A DNA stretch of 64,000 nucleotides. It comes from Clostridiales bacterium (lineage in GTDB: Bacteria > Bacillota > Clostridia > Oscillospirales > CAG-272). Made by a program: the position numbers and the translations under genes. Where the stretch lies: contig JAAWQR010000003.1 of the NCBI GenBank assembly GCA_022800625.1, forward strand, positions 31,258 to 95,257, in the 5' to 3' direction. A model generated the notes under the pieces. The model saw nothing but the letters and a program-made list of their open reading frames with translations, searched no databases and was not told the origin of the DNA. Positions within the stretch are counted from its first letter, which is position 1; the number at the start of each line of letters is the position of its first letter. This document shows, piece by piece, positions 16,506 through 24,277 of this stretch.

Positions 16506-16863
16506 TCTTCAATCCCTCCAAGTATTCAAGTCCGAAGCTGATCACGATGGCATGATCGATCCGCTTCATTGTTTGAGTATCCATCGCTCCGACAAAATTG
16601 CCAAGCCGTGACTTATCTATCGTCCTGATCTGTTCGAGCAGCACCATTGATTTCTTTTTCATGCAGTCTGATGTGAAAATGATGTGAGTGGGAAGATGCG
16701 CTTTGTCCAGTTCGCTTGTAATTGCTGCAACGATAGTAGTGTCGCTGTACATATTTCCTTTGTCATTCTGTAAAATGACAACAGGACGGTTACCGTCCTG
16801 TTCGCTGCCTACGATCGGTGACAGCTCGGCGTAATAGATTTCGCCTCTTTTGATTTCATTCAT
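16498..16863 (-). CDS. PemK/MazF-family endoribonuclease toxin
   Basis: A 121-residue protein of typical MazF length. KRGEIYYAELSPIVGSEQDGNRPVVIL contains the loop and conserved Arg of the family, followed by the core strand TIVAAITS and MVLLEQIRTIDKSRL. These toxins cut mRNA at short motifs and are usually neutralised by a MazE-type protein encoded just upstream. Here no MazE frame precedes it; the upstream region is structured DNA instead. The partner may be elsewhere, or the gene may serve regulation or element maintenance. Confidence 0.85.
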   Translation of the reverse strand: MNEIKRGEIYYAELSPIVGSEQDGNRPVVILQNDKGNMYSDTTIVAAITSELDKAHLPTHIIFTSDCMKKKSMVLLEQIRTIDKSRLGNFVGAMDTQTMKRIDHAIVISFGLEYLEGLKNE

Positions 16864-17400
16864 TGTTTGCCTCCGTAAGTAAAAGGCGGTCTCTCATCCG
16901 CAAAAGAGTAAACGACCGCCTGTAGTTTCTTGTATCAATCGTTTTGATTTCAGCCGATATTTGAACCACGCCAACCCCTCGGCATAAGGAGCCATTGCTC
17001 CCACGGGAACGCATTCTCCGGCTGTGCATTCAGCCTCATGGGAATCTCACCCCTCCCAGGTTCTCTGCGAGGCGCCCTCCTTTGCTGCGACGGCACGCAA
17101 TGCTTTGCATTGCGGTCAAATATGCTTACGCATATTTGCTCTTTTAATGCTGCACACTGCTTCAACGCTCGGCTTTAGGACTGGACGCAAGTATCATTAT
17201 TTCTTCTGCCTGTCATGGCCTTCGGTACGGGTGCGCCGCACCGTCCGGGTAGATCCCGTGTGGCTTGCCGGTTTCCCGACAGCAGAAGGAAGGTAAAAAA
17301 TGCGCTGTGCTATTCAATTGTCAAAGAGCAACGGAAGCCTACAGAAATAGCCCCCTCACTTTCCATGGCGAAAAGTTAAGGGGGCTACAACCAGGAATTT
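16864..17400. other. Long structured non-coding region upstream of the toxin gene
   Basis: About 540 GC-richer bases with no credible gene but many inverted repeats. GGCGGTC/GACCGCC lies at 16884-16919, and a GGAGC/GCTCC hairpin lies near 16987. Two adjacent strong hairpins follow, CGCAATGC/GCATTGCG (17096-17114) and CAAATATGC/GCATATTTG (17117-17138). A minus-strand TTGACAATTG stretch lies near 17316. The density of perfect stems suggests a structured RNA or a regulatory leader for the toxin operon. I cannot match it to a known RNA family from memory. Confidence 0.4.
17347..17388 (-). terminator. Hairpin after the sigma-like gene
   Basis: An 8-bp GC-rich stem AGCCCCCT/AGGGGGCT (17349-17356 with 17379-17386) is extended by inner pairs ACTTT/AAAGT. 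It lies just downstream of the gene ending at 17401. The following U-run is short. Confidence 0.55.
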
Positions 17401-17928
17401 TTAATTTTCTAAAAGTTTTTTCAGTTTGGCTCGAATTTTACCAATCCGTTTGCTGACCGCCTGTTGTGATATGCTATACAAGTGCGCAAGTTCTGTTTCG
17501 GGAATCTCGGCGTAGTAATGCCGGTAGATCAAAAGCTGTTCTTCCTTCGGCAGAGCAAAAATCGCCTGCTTCAGCTTGTCCGACATGATTTTATTTTCAA
17601 CCTGTACGGCGATATCTATGCTGCTGTCAATTAAAATATCCGTGCCGCTGAATTCATCCGTTGTAAGCATATCGTAAGAGATATCTCCGTTAGATGCTGA
17701 CTGCTTCATCAAATATTTTTGCCTGTTTTCTGTTCTGTAAAAATCCGCATATTCATCTTTTGAAACCTCCATCAGCATCCCGTGCAGAGGCAAAAAGAGC
17801 TTGTCCGCATATTGAGAGCTTTTGTCTTCAGTTAGGCGGCAGAGTTCTTCATATGTTATTTCCTTGTAGTTGCCGTCTGATAAAATAAATACTTTCTTCG
17901 GTGCATATTTCACCTGTGTTTCCTCCAA
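17401..17928 (-). CDS. Sigma-70-like factor (region 4 protein)
   Basis: A 175-residue protein. The C-terminal ~60 residues resemble sigma region 4 (LPKEEQLLIYRHYYAEIPETELAHLY, then SISQQAVSKRIGKIRAKLKKLL). The N-terminal part is an acidic helical region with no clear region 2. Proteins of this type occur on many Firmicutes conjugative elements next to regulators and are thought to control transfer or excision genes. It lies alone between a hairpin-rich region upstream and a terminator downstream. Confidence 0.7.
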   Translation of the reverse strand: MEETQVKYAPKKVFILSDGNYKEITYEELCRLTEDKSSQYADKLFLPLHGMLMEVSKDEYADFYRTENRQKYLMKQSASNGDISYDMLTTDEFSGTDILIDSSIDIAVQVENKIMSDKLKQAIFALPKEEQLLIYRHYYAEIPETELAHLYSISQQAVSKRIGKIRAKLKKLLEN

Positions 17929-18480
17929 TCAATCGATTTTGAATTTTTCAAAACGATTGATTGGGGAGGGCTGCGCCCGCTATGGAATATCCAAATGCGG
18001 CATATTACGACATAGAAAAAGCGCACCCGTTCACAAACGAGTGCGCCATTTTGTAGAGGACTGCCATATATTAGCCTGTATGGGCTGAATAAGAAAAACT
18101 GTGTCGAACAAAAAAATACCGCAATCCCCTTGAGGACTGCGGTATGTAAAAGATGATATTTTAGATTTTTGCCGGGCGGAGTTCTGTGCGGTTTAATTCC
18201 TTTATTTTTCATTATATCCCCTTTGAGGGGATAAGCCGACAGACAGTTTCAGTTTTCCCCTATCCGTTTTGTAGATAAAGGAATTATACTGTGTGAAAAG
18301 GAGATTTCACCGAGATATAACCGAGATTACGCCGAGGAATATCGCAAGTTTAGACGATATGCGAAAGAAATTTATCATATTTACTCAAAATATAGAAATC
18401 CATTAAACAAGTGCTCGAAATAACCTATGTAAAGTAAGAAAACAGCAGTCCGCTTAAACAGACTGCTGCTGGAAATTTTT
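17929..18480. other. Hairpin-rich intergenic region with two minus-strand terminators
   Basis: No convincing gene in about 550 bases. On the minus strand a strong terminator (TACCGCA/TGCGGTA, 18116-18143, followed by TTTTTTT) and another (GCGCAC..CGTT/AACG..GTGCGC, 18021-18046, followed by TTTTTC) are preceded by a TATCCCC/GGGGATA hairpin. An 11-bp inverted pair TAATTCCTTTA (18194-18204) and TAAAGGAATTA (18276-18286) encloses that hairpin, and TATAAT at 18283-18288 may be a -10. A short terminated RNA running from ~18276 to ~18116 is plausible. A 100-codon frame here crosses both terminators and is doubtful. Confidence 0.45.
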
Positions 18481-18918
18481 TTAATTGTACTGAAACCGAT
18501 ACCCAACATCCCGAATACTCTCGATTTGATATGCAGGCGCTTGATCAATGTCAAAAAGTTTTCTGCGGATATTACGGATATGAAACCCGATTGTTTCCCG
18601 TTCACTTCCCGAAGAAAAATCGCCCCATACCTTTTCATAGATTTGCTCATAGGTCAGTACACGGTTTTTGTTGGCAGCTAATAGGCAGAAAATATCATAT
18701 TCCTTTGCTGTGAAAGAAATCTCTTGACCATTACTTGTAATCTTTCTGCGGGCAAGATTTATCTCAAGTCCGGGGAATGATAGCACCGGCTCATCTCGGA
18801 GTTCCCATTTCTTCAAATCGGGATGGCGTGACAAAAAAGCAAGAATATCCTCAAAAGCAGAACTGTCATGCTCTGTCAGTTCCAAAATTATAATTCGTCC
18901 GATAGTATCACCACCCAA
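18481..18918 (-). CDS. Receiver-less OmpR/PhoB-type winged-helix regulator
   Basis: A 145-residue protein. Residues ~50-145 form the C-terminal DNA-binding domain of OmpR-type regulators (ITSNGQEISFTAKEYDIFCLL, YEQIYEKVWG, HIRNIRRKL, IRDVGYRF). The N-terminal ~45 residues are too short for a phosphoacceptor receiver domain, so activity is presumably not controlled by a histidine kinase. The most likely start is TTG at 18918 behind the upstream in-frame stop. It lies 42 nt after the ECF gene and may be the last gene of the B12 operon or an ICE regulator. Confidence 0.75.
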   Translation of the reverse strand: MGGDTIGRIIILELTEHDSSAFEDILAFLSRHPDLKKWELRDEPVLSFPGLEINLARRKITSNGQEISFTAKEYDIFCLLAANKNRVLTYEQIYEKVWGDFSSGSERETIGFHIRNIRRKLFDIDQAPAYQIESIRDVGYRFQYN

Positions 18919-18959
18919 AATAATAAAACAATTTCATATTGAGCATTTGATCCATGCTC

Positions 18960-21602
18960 TCATTCCACAAGTCCGTACTTCACCTTAATTCGATCCAGCT
19001 TCTCAAGCATCGGTTCGGCAATAAACAGGAGAAACAGCACCGTTGCCGCCGCATGGATCATATCCATAGGGAAGCCAGTGAGATAATAGCCCATGATCAT
19101 CTTCAGATTCAGCGACTCACTGCCCCAAATAAGCGCCGACGCCGGATTCATGATTCCACCGTAGATCAGGATCGCGCTGAGTGCGCCGAACACGCAAAGC
19201 GATGCTTTTGTACGGCGCAGCAGACCCTTTCGGTATAGCACTCCGGCAAAAAATCCGATAATTCCCATAGCGAACATCTGCCATGGCGTCCACGGGCCTT
19301 GTGAGAACAGAATATTTGATACCATCATCGTCACAGCACCTACCAAAAATCCTGTCTCCCCGCCGAATGCAACGCCGGCAATGATCGTCATAGCGAGCAC
19401 CGGCTTGAACTGCGGCAGCATAAAGAATGCGGCTCTTCCTGCAATACTGAGTGCACACAGCACGGCGATGATAACTAATTCCCGCGCTTTTGGCTTTCGT
19501 CCTTCAAATACCATGAAGAACGGCAGCATACATTCGATCAGCACAGCAAGCGCTGTCAGATAGTATTGTTTGCGGTCGATATAGACAACTCCTATAAATA
19601 ATGTCAACGGAATCAGCAGCAGAATGAGCGCTACTGCCGCTAAAGTCCGTTTTGACAATTTTCTCTTGTCTTTCGGCGTTTGAATCATGACAGACGGCGC
19701 AGATCTACGCCCGATCAATACCGCCGTCAGCAACAGGAACACGATCAGCACGCCGTAAATGCAAAGCTGATCCTTGCCGAGAGCCGTCAGACCGTTTTTG
19801 CCGATCATTTCTGACAATCGCTCCGATTTCAGTGTGTAAATAAAGAGTAAAAACGACATCGAAGCGGATATGCCTGCTCCGATCTTTCGCCAAGCAGGCA
19901 GTTTTTTCGGGTGAAATTCCGTCTTTTTACTGATCGGTTCCGGCGTGTATTCATAGAATACCTCTGTATGTACATTTGCTGTTTTTCCGCCTATCGCTTC
20001 GATTACATCCTCGGTCGTGACAGCATTCGGGATCATGTTCCTTGCAATGCGGTTGGCAGAGGTAGTATAAAAGCTGTTGCCTGAGAAAAAATCTGTCGGC
20101 GTACCTTCCGTGACGATTGCCCCGTCAAAGAAAAGAGCGCATCTGTCAGCGTATTTGGCGCAGAATTCGATATCGTGACTGACCATGACAATACACACGC
20201 CCGCGTCAAGCAGTGCCTTCAGAATATTGGCAAATTCCATTTTGAACTGCGCGTCCAAGCCTTTTGTCGGCTCGTCCAAGAGAAGGATATCGGGGCTGCG
20301 TAAAAGCAGCTTTGCAAGCGCCGCTCGTTGTTGCTCGCCTCCTGATAGGTCGTAAGGATGCCGATTTTCAAAACCTGTCAGACGGCAGAGCTTAATGATA
20401 TGTGCGATTTTTTCCTCTTTGTTTTCTTTTGACAATTTGAAATCTGCAAGTGCATCCTTCAAATCTTCGTAAACAGTCTTTTTGACAAACAGCGTCTGCG
20501 GATTTTGCGGAAGGAAACCGATTTGTCCGTCTGTTTTGACATCGCCTCTATATGGCGTTTTCAGTCCTGATAACAGCTTCAGCGTCGTGGTCTTGCCTGT
20601 TCCGTTCCCGCCGAGAATGCAAAAAAGTTCCCCGGAGTATGCGGTTAGATTGACGCCCTTAACGATATCCGGCTGATCTTTTTCATAGCGGAACCAGGCG
20701 TCAGTGACGGAGATTTTTATTTCTCTGTCTTTTTTTTCAGAAGATCGTTCCGGCAGGGGACGGGCGGGATGCTCCGCCGTGTACGCCGACAGAAACTCCC
20801 GTCCTTCATTGACGGAAATCGGGCAAAGCGAATCACTTTCGACCGATCCCCAAATTCGCATAGCGGCGGGCATTGCAAGAAACATGGAATGATCGGTTTC
20901 TTTGAGATAAGTCCCGATCTCTGTAACTGTACCTGAGCAAAGGAGTTGTCCGTTTTCCATCACAGCGGCTCGGGTTGCAAGGGGCAGGGCTTCTTCCAAA
21001 CGATGCTCGGTTAGAATGATGGTTGTTCCCAGTTCACGGTTGATCTTTTTCAGCGTCGCCAGAAAATCCGATGCGGCGATGGGGTCAAGCTGGCTTGTCG
21101 GCTCATCAAGTATCAGGAGCTTCGGCTGCATGACCATCACCGATGCGAGATTCAAAAGCTGTTTCTGTCCGCCGGAAAGCTCCGACACATTCTTGTAAAA
21201 CCAGTTCTGTATCCCGAAAAACGAAGCCATTTCCGCAACGCGCCGCCGAATAGTGGGCGTGTCGCATCCGAGACTCTCCAAGCCGAAAGCCAGCTCATGC
21301 CATACTTTATCTGTCACGATCTGATTATCGGGAGACTGGAGTACAAAGCCGATCTTTGACGCACTTTCTCTGTCGCTCAAATCGGAAATAGAAGCTCTGT
21401 CAAAAAGAATGTCTCCGCTTTTCACACCGTGGGGAGCAAGCTGCGGTTTTAACTGCCTTAACAATGTGGATTTACCACAGCCGGACTGTCCGCAGAGCAC
21501 AAAGAAATCTCCGGCGTGAATCGTCAGCGACAAATGATCGAGCGCCGGACTTTTGGTTTCGGGATAAAAGAATGTCAAATCTTTGACTGTAAGGATTTCC
21601 AT
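18960..21602 (-). CDS. ECF transporter: two EcfA ATPases fused to an S component (predicted cobalamin)
   Basis: An 880-residue fusion. The first ABC ATPase (~1-225) has Walker A CGQSGCGKST, LSGGQ and ILDEPTS. The second (~295-500) has GGNGTGKTT, LSGGEQQ and LLDEPTKGLD. A linker is followed by a membrane part (~580-880) whose last six helices resemble a CblT/HtsT-type S component (MMVSNILFSQGPWTPWQMF). Normally EcfA, EcfA' and S are separate. The gene overlaps the EcfT gene end by 28 nt, and the operon is led by a cobalamin riboswitch, so the predicted substrate is cobalamin or a precursor. AGAGGAG precedes the ATG. Confidence 0.88.
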   Translation of the reverse strand: MEILTVKDLTFFYPETKSPALDHLSLTIHAGDFFVLCGQSGCGKSTLLRQLKPQLAPHGVKSGDILFDRASISDLSDRESASKIGFVLQSPDNQIVTDKVWHELAFGLESLGCDTPTIRRRVAEMASFFGIQNWFYKNVSELSGGQKQLLNLASVMVMQPKLLILDEPTSQLDPIAASDFLATLKKINRELGTTIILTEHRLEEALPLATRAAVMENGQLLCSGTVTEIGTYLKETDHSMFLAMPAAMRIWGSVESDSLCPISVNEGREFLSAYTAEHPARPLPERSSEKKDREIKISVTDAWFRYEKDQPDIVKGVNLTAYSGELFCILGGNGTGKTTTLKLLSGLKTPYRGDVKTDGQIGFLPQNPQTLFVKKTVYEDLKDALADFKLSKENKEEKIAHIIKLCRLTGFENRHPYDLSGGEQQRAALAKLLLRSPDILLLDEPTKGLDAQFKMEFANILKALLDAGVCIVMVSHDIEFCAKYADRCALFFDGAIVTEGTPTDFFSGNSFYTTSANRIARNMIPNAVTTEDVIEAIGGKTANVHTEVFYEYTPEPISKKTEFHPKKLPAWRKIGAGISASMSFLLFIYTLKSERLSEMIGKNGLTALGKDQLCIYGVLIVFLLLTAVLIGRRSAPSVMIQTPKDKRKLSKRTLAAVALILLLIPLTLFIGVVYIDRKQYYLTALAVLIECMLPFFMVFEGRKPKARELVIIAVLCALSIAGRAAFFMLPQFKPVLAMTIIAGVAFGGETGFLVGAVTMMVSNILFSQGPWTPWQMFAMGIIGFFAGVLYRKGLLRRTKASLCVFGALSAILIYGGIMNPASALIWGSESLNLKMIMGYYLTGFPMDMIHAAATVLFLLFIAEPMLEKLDRIKVKYGLVE

Positions 21603-22471
21603 TGTCGCTCCTCTCTTCCGTCAAGTACAACCGGCGTGATACATAGTGCAAAATAAATGATTTGAAAGCTGACTGTCAGCGGCTCGGTCAGCACGCCCCG
21701 GATACTGGGGAAATACCTCCAAAATAAGCCGCCTGAAAGACTGCCGCTGAGCAGGTAGATACCGCAGAAGCCAAGCCAAAAAAGAGCGCTTTTGTCACGG
21801 TCAGTAAGCGTATAAATGGAAAACGCCGTCCTTCCTTTCAGCCCGTAGCCGCGGCTTTTCATACTGTCTGCTGTTTCGATGGCATTTTCAAGCGACCATG
21901 TGACCATGATCGAAAAACAGGTGACACCGCATCGGAATCTTTTCCACAGACTGCCGTTTACACTGTCCCGTTCCATGCCTGCCTGCGCCTCTTTAACAAG
22001 TACAAACTGTGCCTTGAATTTCGGAACAAATCGAAGGGTCATACTGAGCACCAGCGACATCGCCGGGATAATCCGTCCGAACAAATAAACAAATTTGTCC
22101 GAGGTCATCACCGCCGTATAGCAGCTGAACCATAAAAGAACGGACACTAACATAATTGCGGCGGAGATACCGTAAAGAATGCTTTCCAATGTCAGTGGAT
22201 TCCCCGTGGGAAGATAGCACAGGATCACAGAACCCTGATGATTGAACGCCGGATTGATAAGTGCTGTTAAAACCAAGGTCGGGACGGCATATCGAAGTAA
22301 AAAGCGTACCGATTTTCTGCCGTTCAGATGAATATGGTAACAAACAGCACAGAATAAAGAAATAAAGAGGCAAACGGGATGCATGAAGAACATTGCGAAT
22401 CCGAATACCAAACCAAAATAGAGAAAATTCACAAGCGGATGGTAATTTGAAAAAGCATCTTTACTTTGCAT
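21575..22471 (-). CDS. ecfT: ECF transporter transmembrane coupling protein EcfT
   Basis: A 298-residue CbiQ/EcfT-family protein with four to six hydrophobic segments. The cytoplasmic coupling region contains the family's Ala-Arg-Gly-type helices, here ETADSMKSRGYGLKGR near residue 210, which dock on the ATPases. The ATG at 22471 follows GGGAGGTGAACGG; a GTG 9 nt earlier overlaps that site. The 3' end overlaps the start of the ATPase fusion. It links S component and ATPases of the predicted cobalamin importer. Confidence 0.85.
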   Translation of the reverse strand: MQSKDAFSNYHPLVNFLYFGLVFGFAMFFMHPVCLFISLFCAVCYHIHLNGRKSVRFLLRYAVPTLVLTALINPAFNHQGSVILCYLPTGNPLTLESILYGISAAIMLVSVLLWFSCYTAVMTSDKFVYLFGRIIPAMSLVLSMTLRFVPKFKAQFVLVKEAQAGMERDSVNGSLWKRFRCGVTCFSIMVTWSLENAIETADSMKSRGYGLKGRTAFSIYTLTDRDKSALFWLGFCGIYLLSGSLSGGLFWRYFPSIRGVLTEPLTVSFQIIYFALCITPVVLDGREERQWKSLQSKI

Positions 22472-22498
22472 TCCGTTCACCTCCCAAAATCCATTCCA

Positions 22499-23641
22499 TT
22501 ATCCGCCAATGGCATAACCGCCGCCGATATCTTTGCCGAGATCACAGGTATACCGCCATTCTACAACTTCGCCCTGCTTCAGCTGATAGCGGCTGCATCC
22601 GTAGTTCGGATACCAGCCGTCCACACGGTACATCCAACCCGAACCGCTGCCGCAGTCAAACTCATACAAATTATGGATTCCCTCCACATAGGCGCTGTTA
22701 TAGATCGGCGTCCACGAAGCCTCCATCTGTATCCCGTTTTCTTTACAGATACGCTGAAGTACGTCATAGACAGATTCGCCCTCATAAAATGTTACGGTTT
22801 GTGATGCAAAGATGATCCCGTTTGAAGGAACTGCATCCATTTTATCAGGCTCCAAGTCCTTTAAATTATTCAAGATCGTAGAACATTCAATGGAGAAGGT
22901 ACAAGTATATGTCTTTTTATCATTAACGGTCTGATTTTCCGGTTCAACCGGCATCGGCTTGCCCTCCGGAACAGGGTCGGTCTTGTATTTGTCCTGTTCG
23001 GTATCTTTTCCTTCGGAAAGCACTCTTCCGCCCCCGTCGGTTACACCGGAAAGATACGGATCGGCTTCTACAGAAGAAGTATCCTGCTTTTCTGAGGATG
23101 TTTCTGTTTTATCAATCTCAGTATTTTGCGTGATATCAGGCGTGATTTCAAAATATCCCGTCTGTGCCACGGCAGAAAAGTTCAGGATACTTTTATCGCT
23201 GCCTGTTACGCTGGCGCTGCATTTTGGTGTACGATCTGTTTCTGAGACTTCATAAACCGTTGCACTCTCTGCCTCCCACTTCTCATTCAGATAGATAGAT
23301 AGTACGGGAGAAAAGCCGAAATCTTCACCCGAAAGATAGTGAAATGCAATCTTTTTGCTGTTTCCTGAAGTAATTTCAATTCCGAGGTTGAGGTCTTTTG
23401 TCTCGTCAATATCACTGCCGAACACCGTCCATTCATAACGAAATCCGTTTGATTCTCCGACAAATGTCGTAACCTTATTCTGCTCTTTCAGTTGCCCAAA
23501 AACAGAGTCCGAGATCACACCGTCCTCCGGGATCGGGATACTGCTTTGCAGCTCGGCGGGCTTCAAACTGAGATTTTGGCAGGCAGACAGAGCAAATATC
23601 ATCAAAGTACAGAGCAGGAAACATAGTATTCTTTTTTTCAT
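22499..23641 (-). CDS. DUF4430 (transcobalamin C-terminal-like) lipoprotein
   Basis: A 380-residue surface lipoprotein. The signal peptide ends in the lipobox LSAC at residues 18-21. Residues ~30-170 form a beta-rich domain, ~180-240 is a charged low-complexity linker, and ~255-375 is a DUF4430 domain (GESVYDVLQRICKENGI, GSGWMYRVDGWYPN). DUF4430 is related to the C-terminal beta domain of transcobalamin/intrinsic factor, which caps bound cobalamin. Its start is coupled to the cohesin gene stop (GGAGGGTAAAGCATG). Likely role: hand bound cobalamin to the ECF importer. Confidence 0.82.
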   Translation of the reverse strand: MKKRILCFLLCTLMIFALSACQNLSLKPAELQSSIPIPEDGVISDSVFGQLKEQNKVTTFVGESNGFRYEWTVFGSDIDETKDLNLGIEITSGNSKKIAFHYLSGEDFGFSPVLSIYLNEKWEAESATVYEVSETDRTPKCSASVTGSDKSILNFSAVAQTGYFEITPDITQNTEIDKTETSSEKQDTSSVEADPYLSGVTDGGGRVLSEGKDTEQDKYKTDPVPEGKPMPVEPENQTVNDKKTYTCTFSIECSTILNNLKDLEPDKMDAVPSNGIIFASQTVTFYEGESVYDVLQRICKENGIQMEASWTPIYNSAYVEGIHNLYEFDCGSGSGWMYRVDGWYPNYGCSRYQLKQGEVVEWRYTCDLGKDIGGGYAIGG

Positions 23642-23644
23642 GCT

Positions 23645-24277
23645 TTACCCTCCGATCACAATGCGTCCGTTGTTTGTTTTTAAGGCGTCTTTGGCGGAAG
23701 CAAGGCTGCTTTCTTCATCGGATGCAGCAAAAACGGCGTCATCGAAAGAAAGTTCATAAATATCACCGCTTTTCGCACTTCCCCGAAGCCGAAACATCAA
23801 ATGCAGCAGTATATTCCCATTCTCCTCAAGCGCATCCTTTGTGAAAGCGTATTTGCCGCCGGTCATGTCCAGATACATCAGATTGATCTGTCCGACTTCA
23901 TTACTGCGCTCTATATTGACACTCCATTCGGGAAGCTGATACCCGAAAGCACTCTGAGCGTCTGTAATCATAACATTGCCTTCCTCGATACCTAAAAATT
24001 CCAGTTTTGAGGAATCAAAGCTTATACTGAAGCTTGCCGCCGGATATACTTCATCGCCAAGAGCGGACAACTGTAATTCCAAGCTGAACGGTTCACGATC
24101 CGATGCGCTTTTCCTGTCGGGCGTTTCAATGGTAACGGCGGGTACGGCAGTCAAAAGGCTGTCGCGCCCCCGTAAAAAGAATATAAGGAATACTGCGATT
24201 GCGGCAAGCATAACAATAGAACTAATAATAACAATTTTCTTTTTCTTCGAAAGAGTTTTTCTATTATTTTTATTCAT
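23645..24277 (-). CDS. Membrane-anchored cohesin-like protein
   Basis: A 210-residue protein. A Lys-rich N-terminus and one transmembrane helix (~13-35) anchor it, and residues ~45-205 are a beta-sandwich resembling cohesin type domains (FSLELQLSALGDEVYPAASFSISFDS, LEFLGI, INLMYLD, LMFRL). Cohesins bind dockerins, and the neighbouring upstream protein ends in a dockerin, so the pair probably assembles on the cell surface. The start overlaps the upstream stop (TGATG). Confidence 0.75.
   Translation of the reverse strand: MNKNNRKTLSKKKKIVIISSIVMLAAIAVFLIFFLRGRDSLLTAVPAVTIETPDRKSASDREPFSLELQLSALGDEVYPAASFSISFDSSKLEFLGIEEGNVMITDAQSAFGYQLPEWSVNIERSNEVGQINLMYLDMTGGKYAFTKDALEENGNILLHLMFRLRGSAKSGDIYELSFDDAVFAASDEESSLASAKDALKTNNGRIVIGG

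Noticed and set aside
17910..18212. 100-codon minus-strand frame between the regulator genes
   Set aside because: It runs through two strong intrinsic terminators on its own strand and overlaps the sigma-like gene start.
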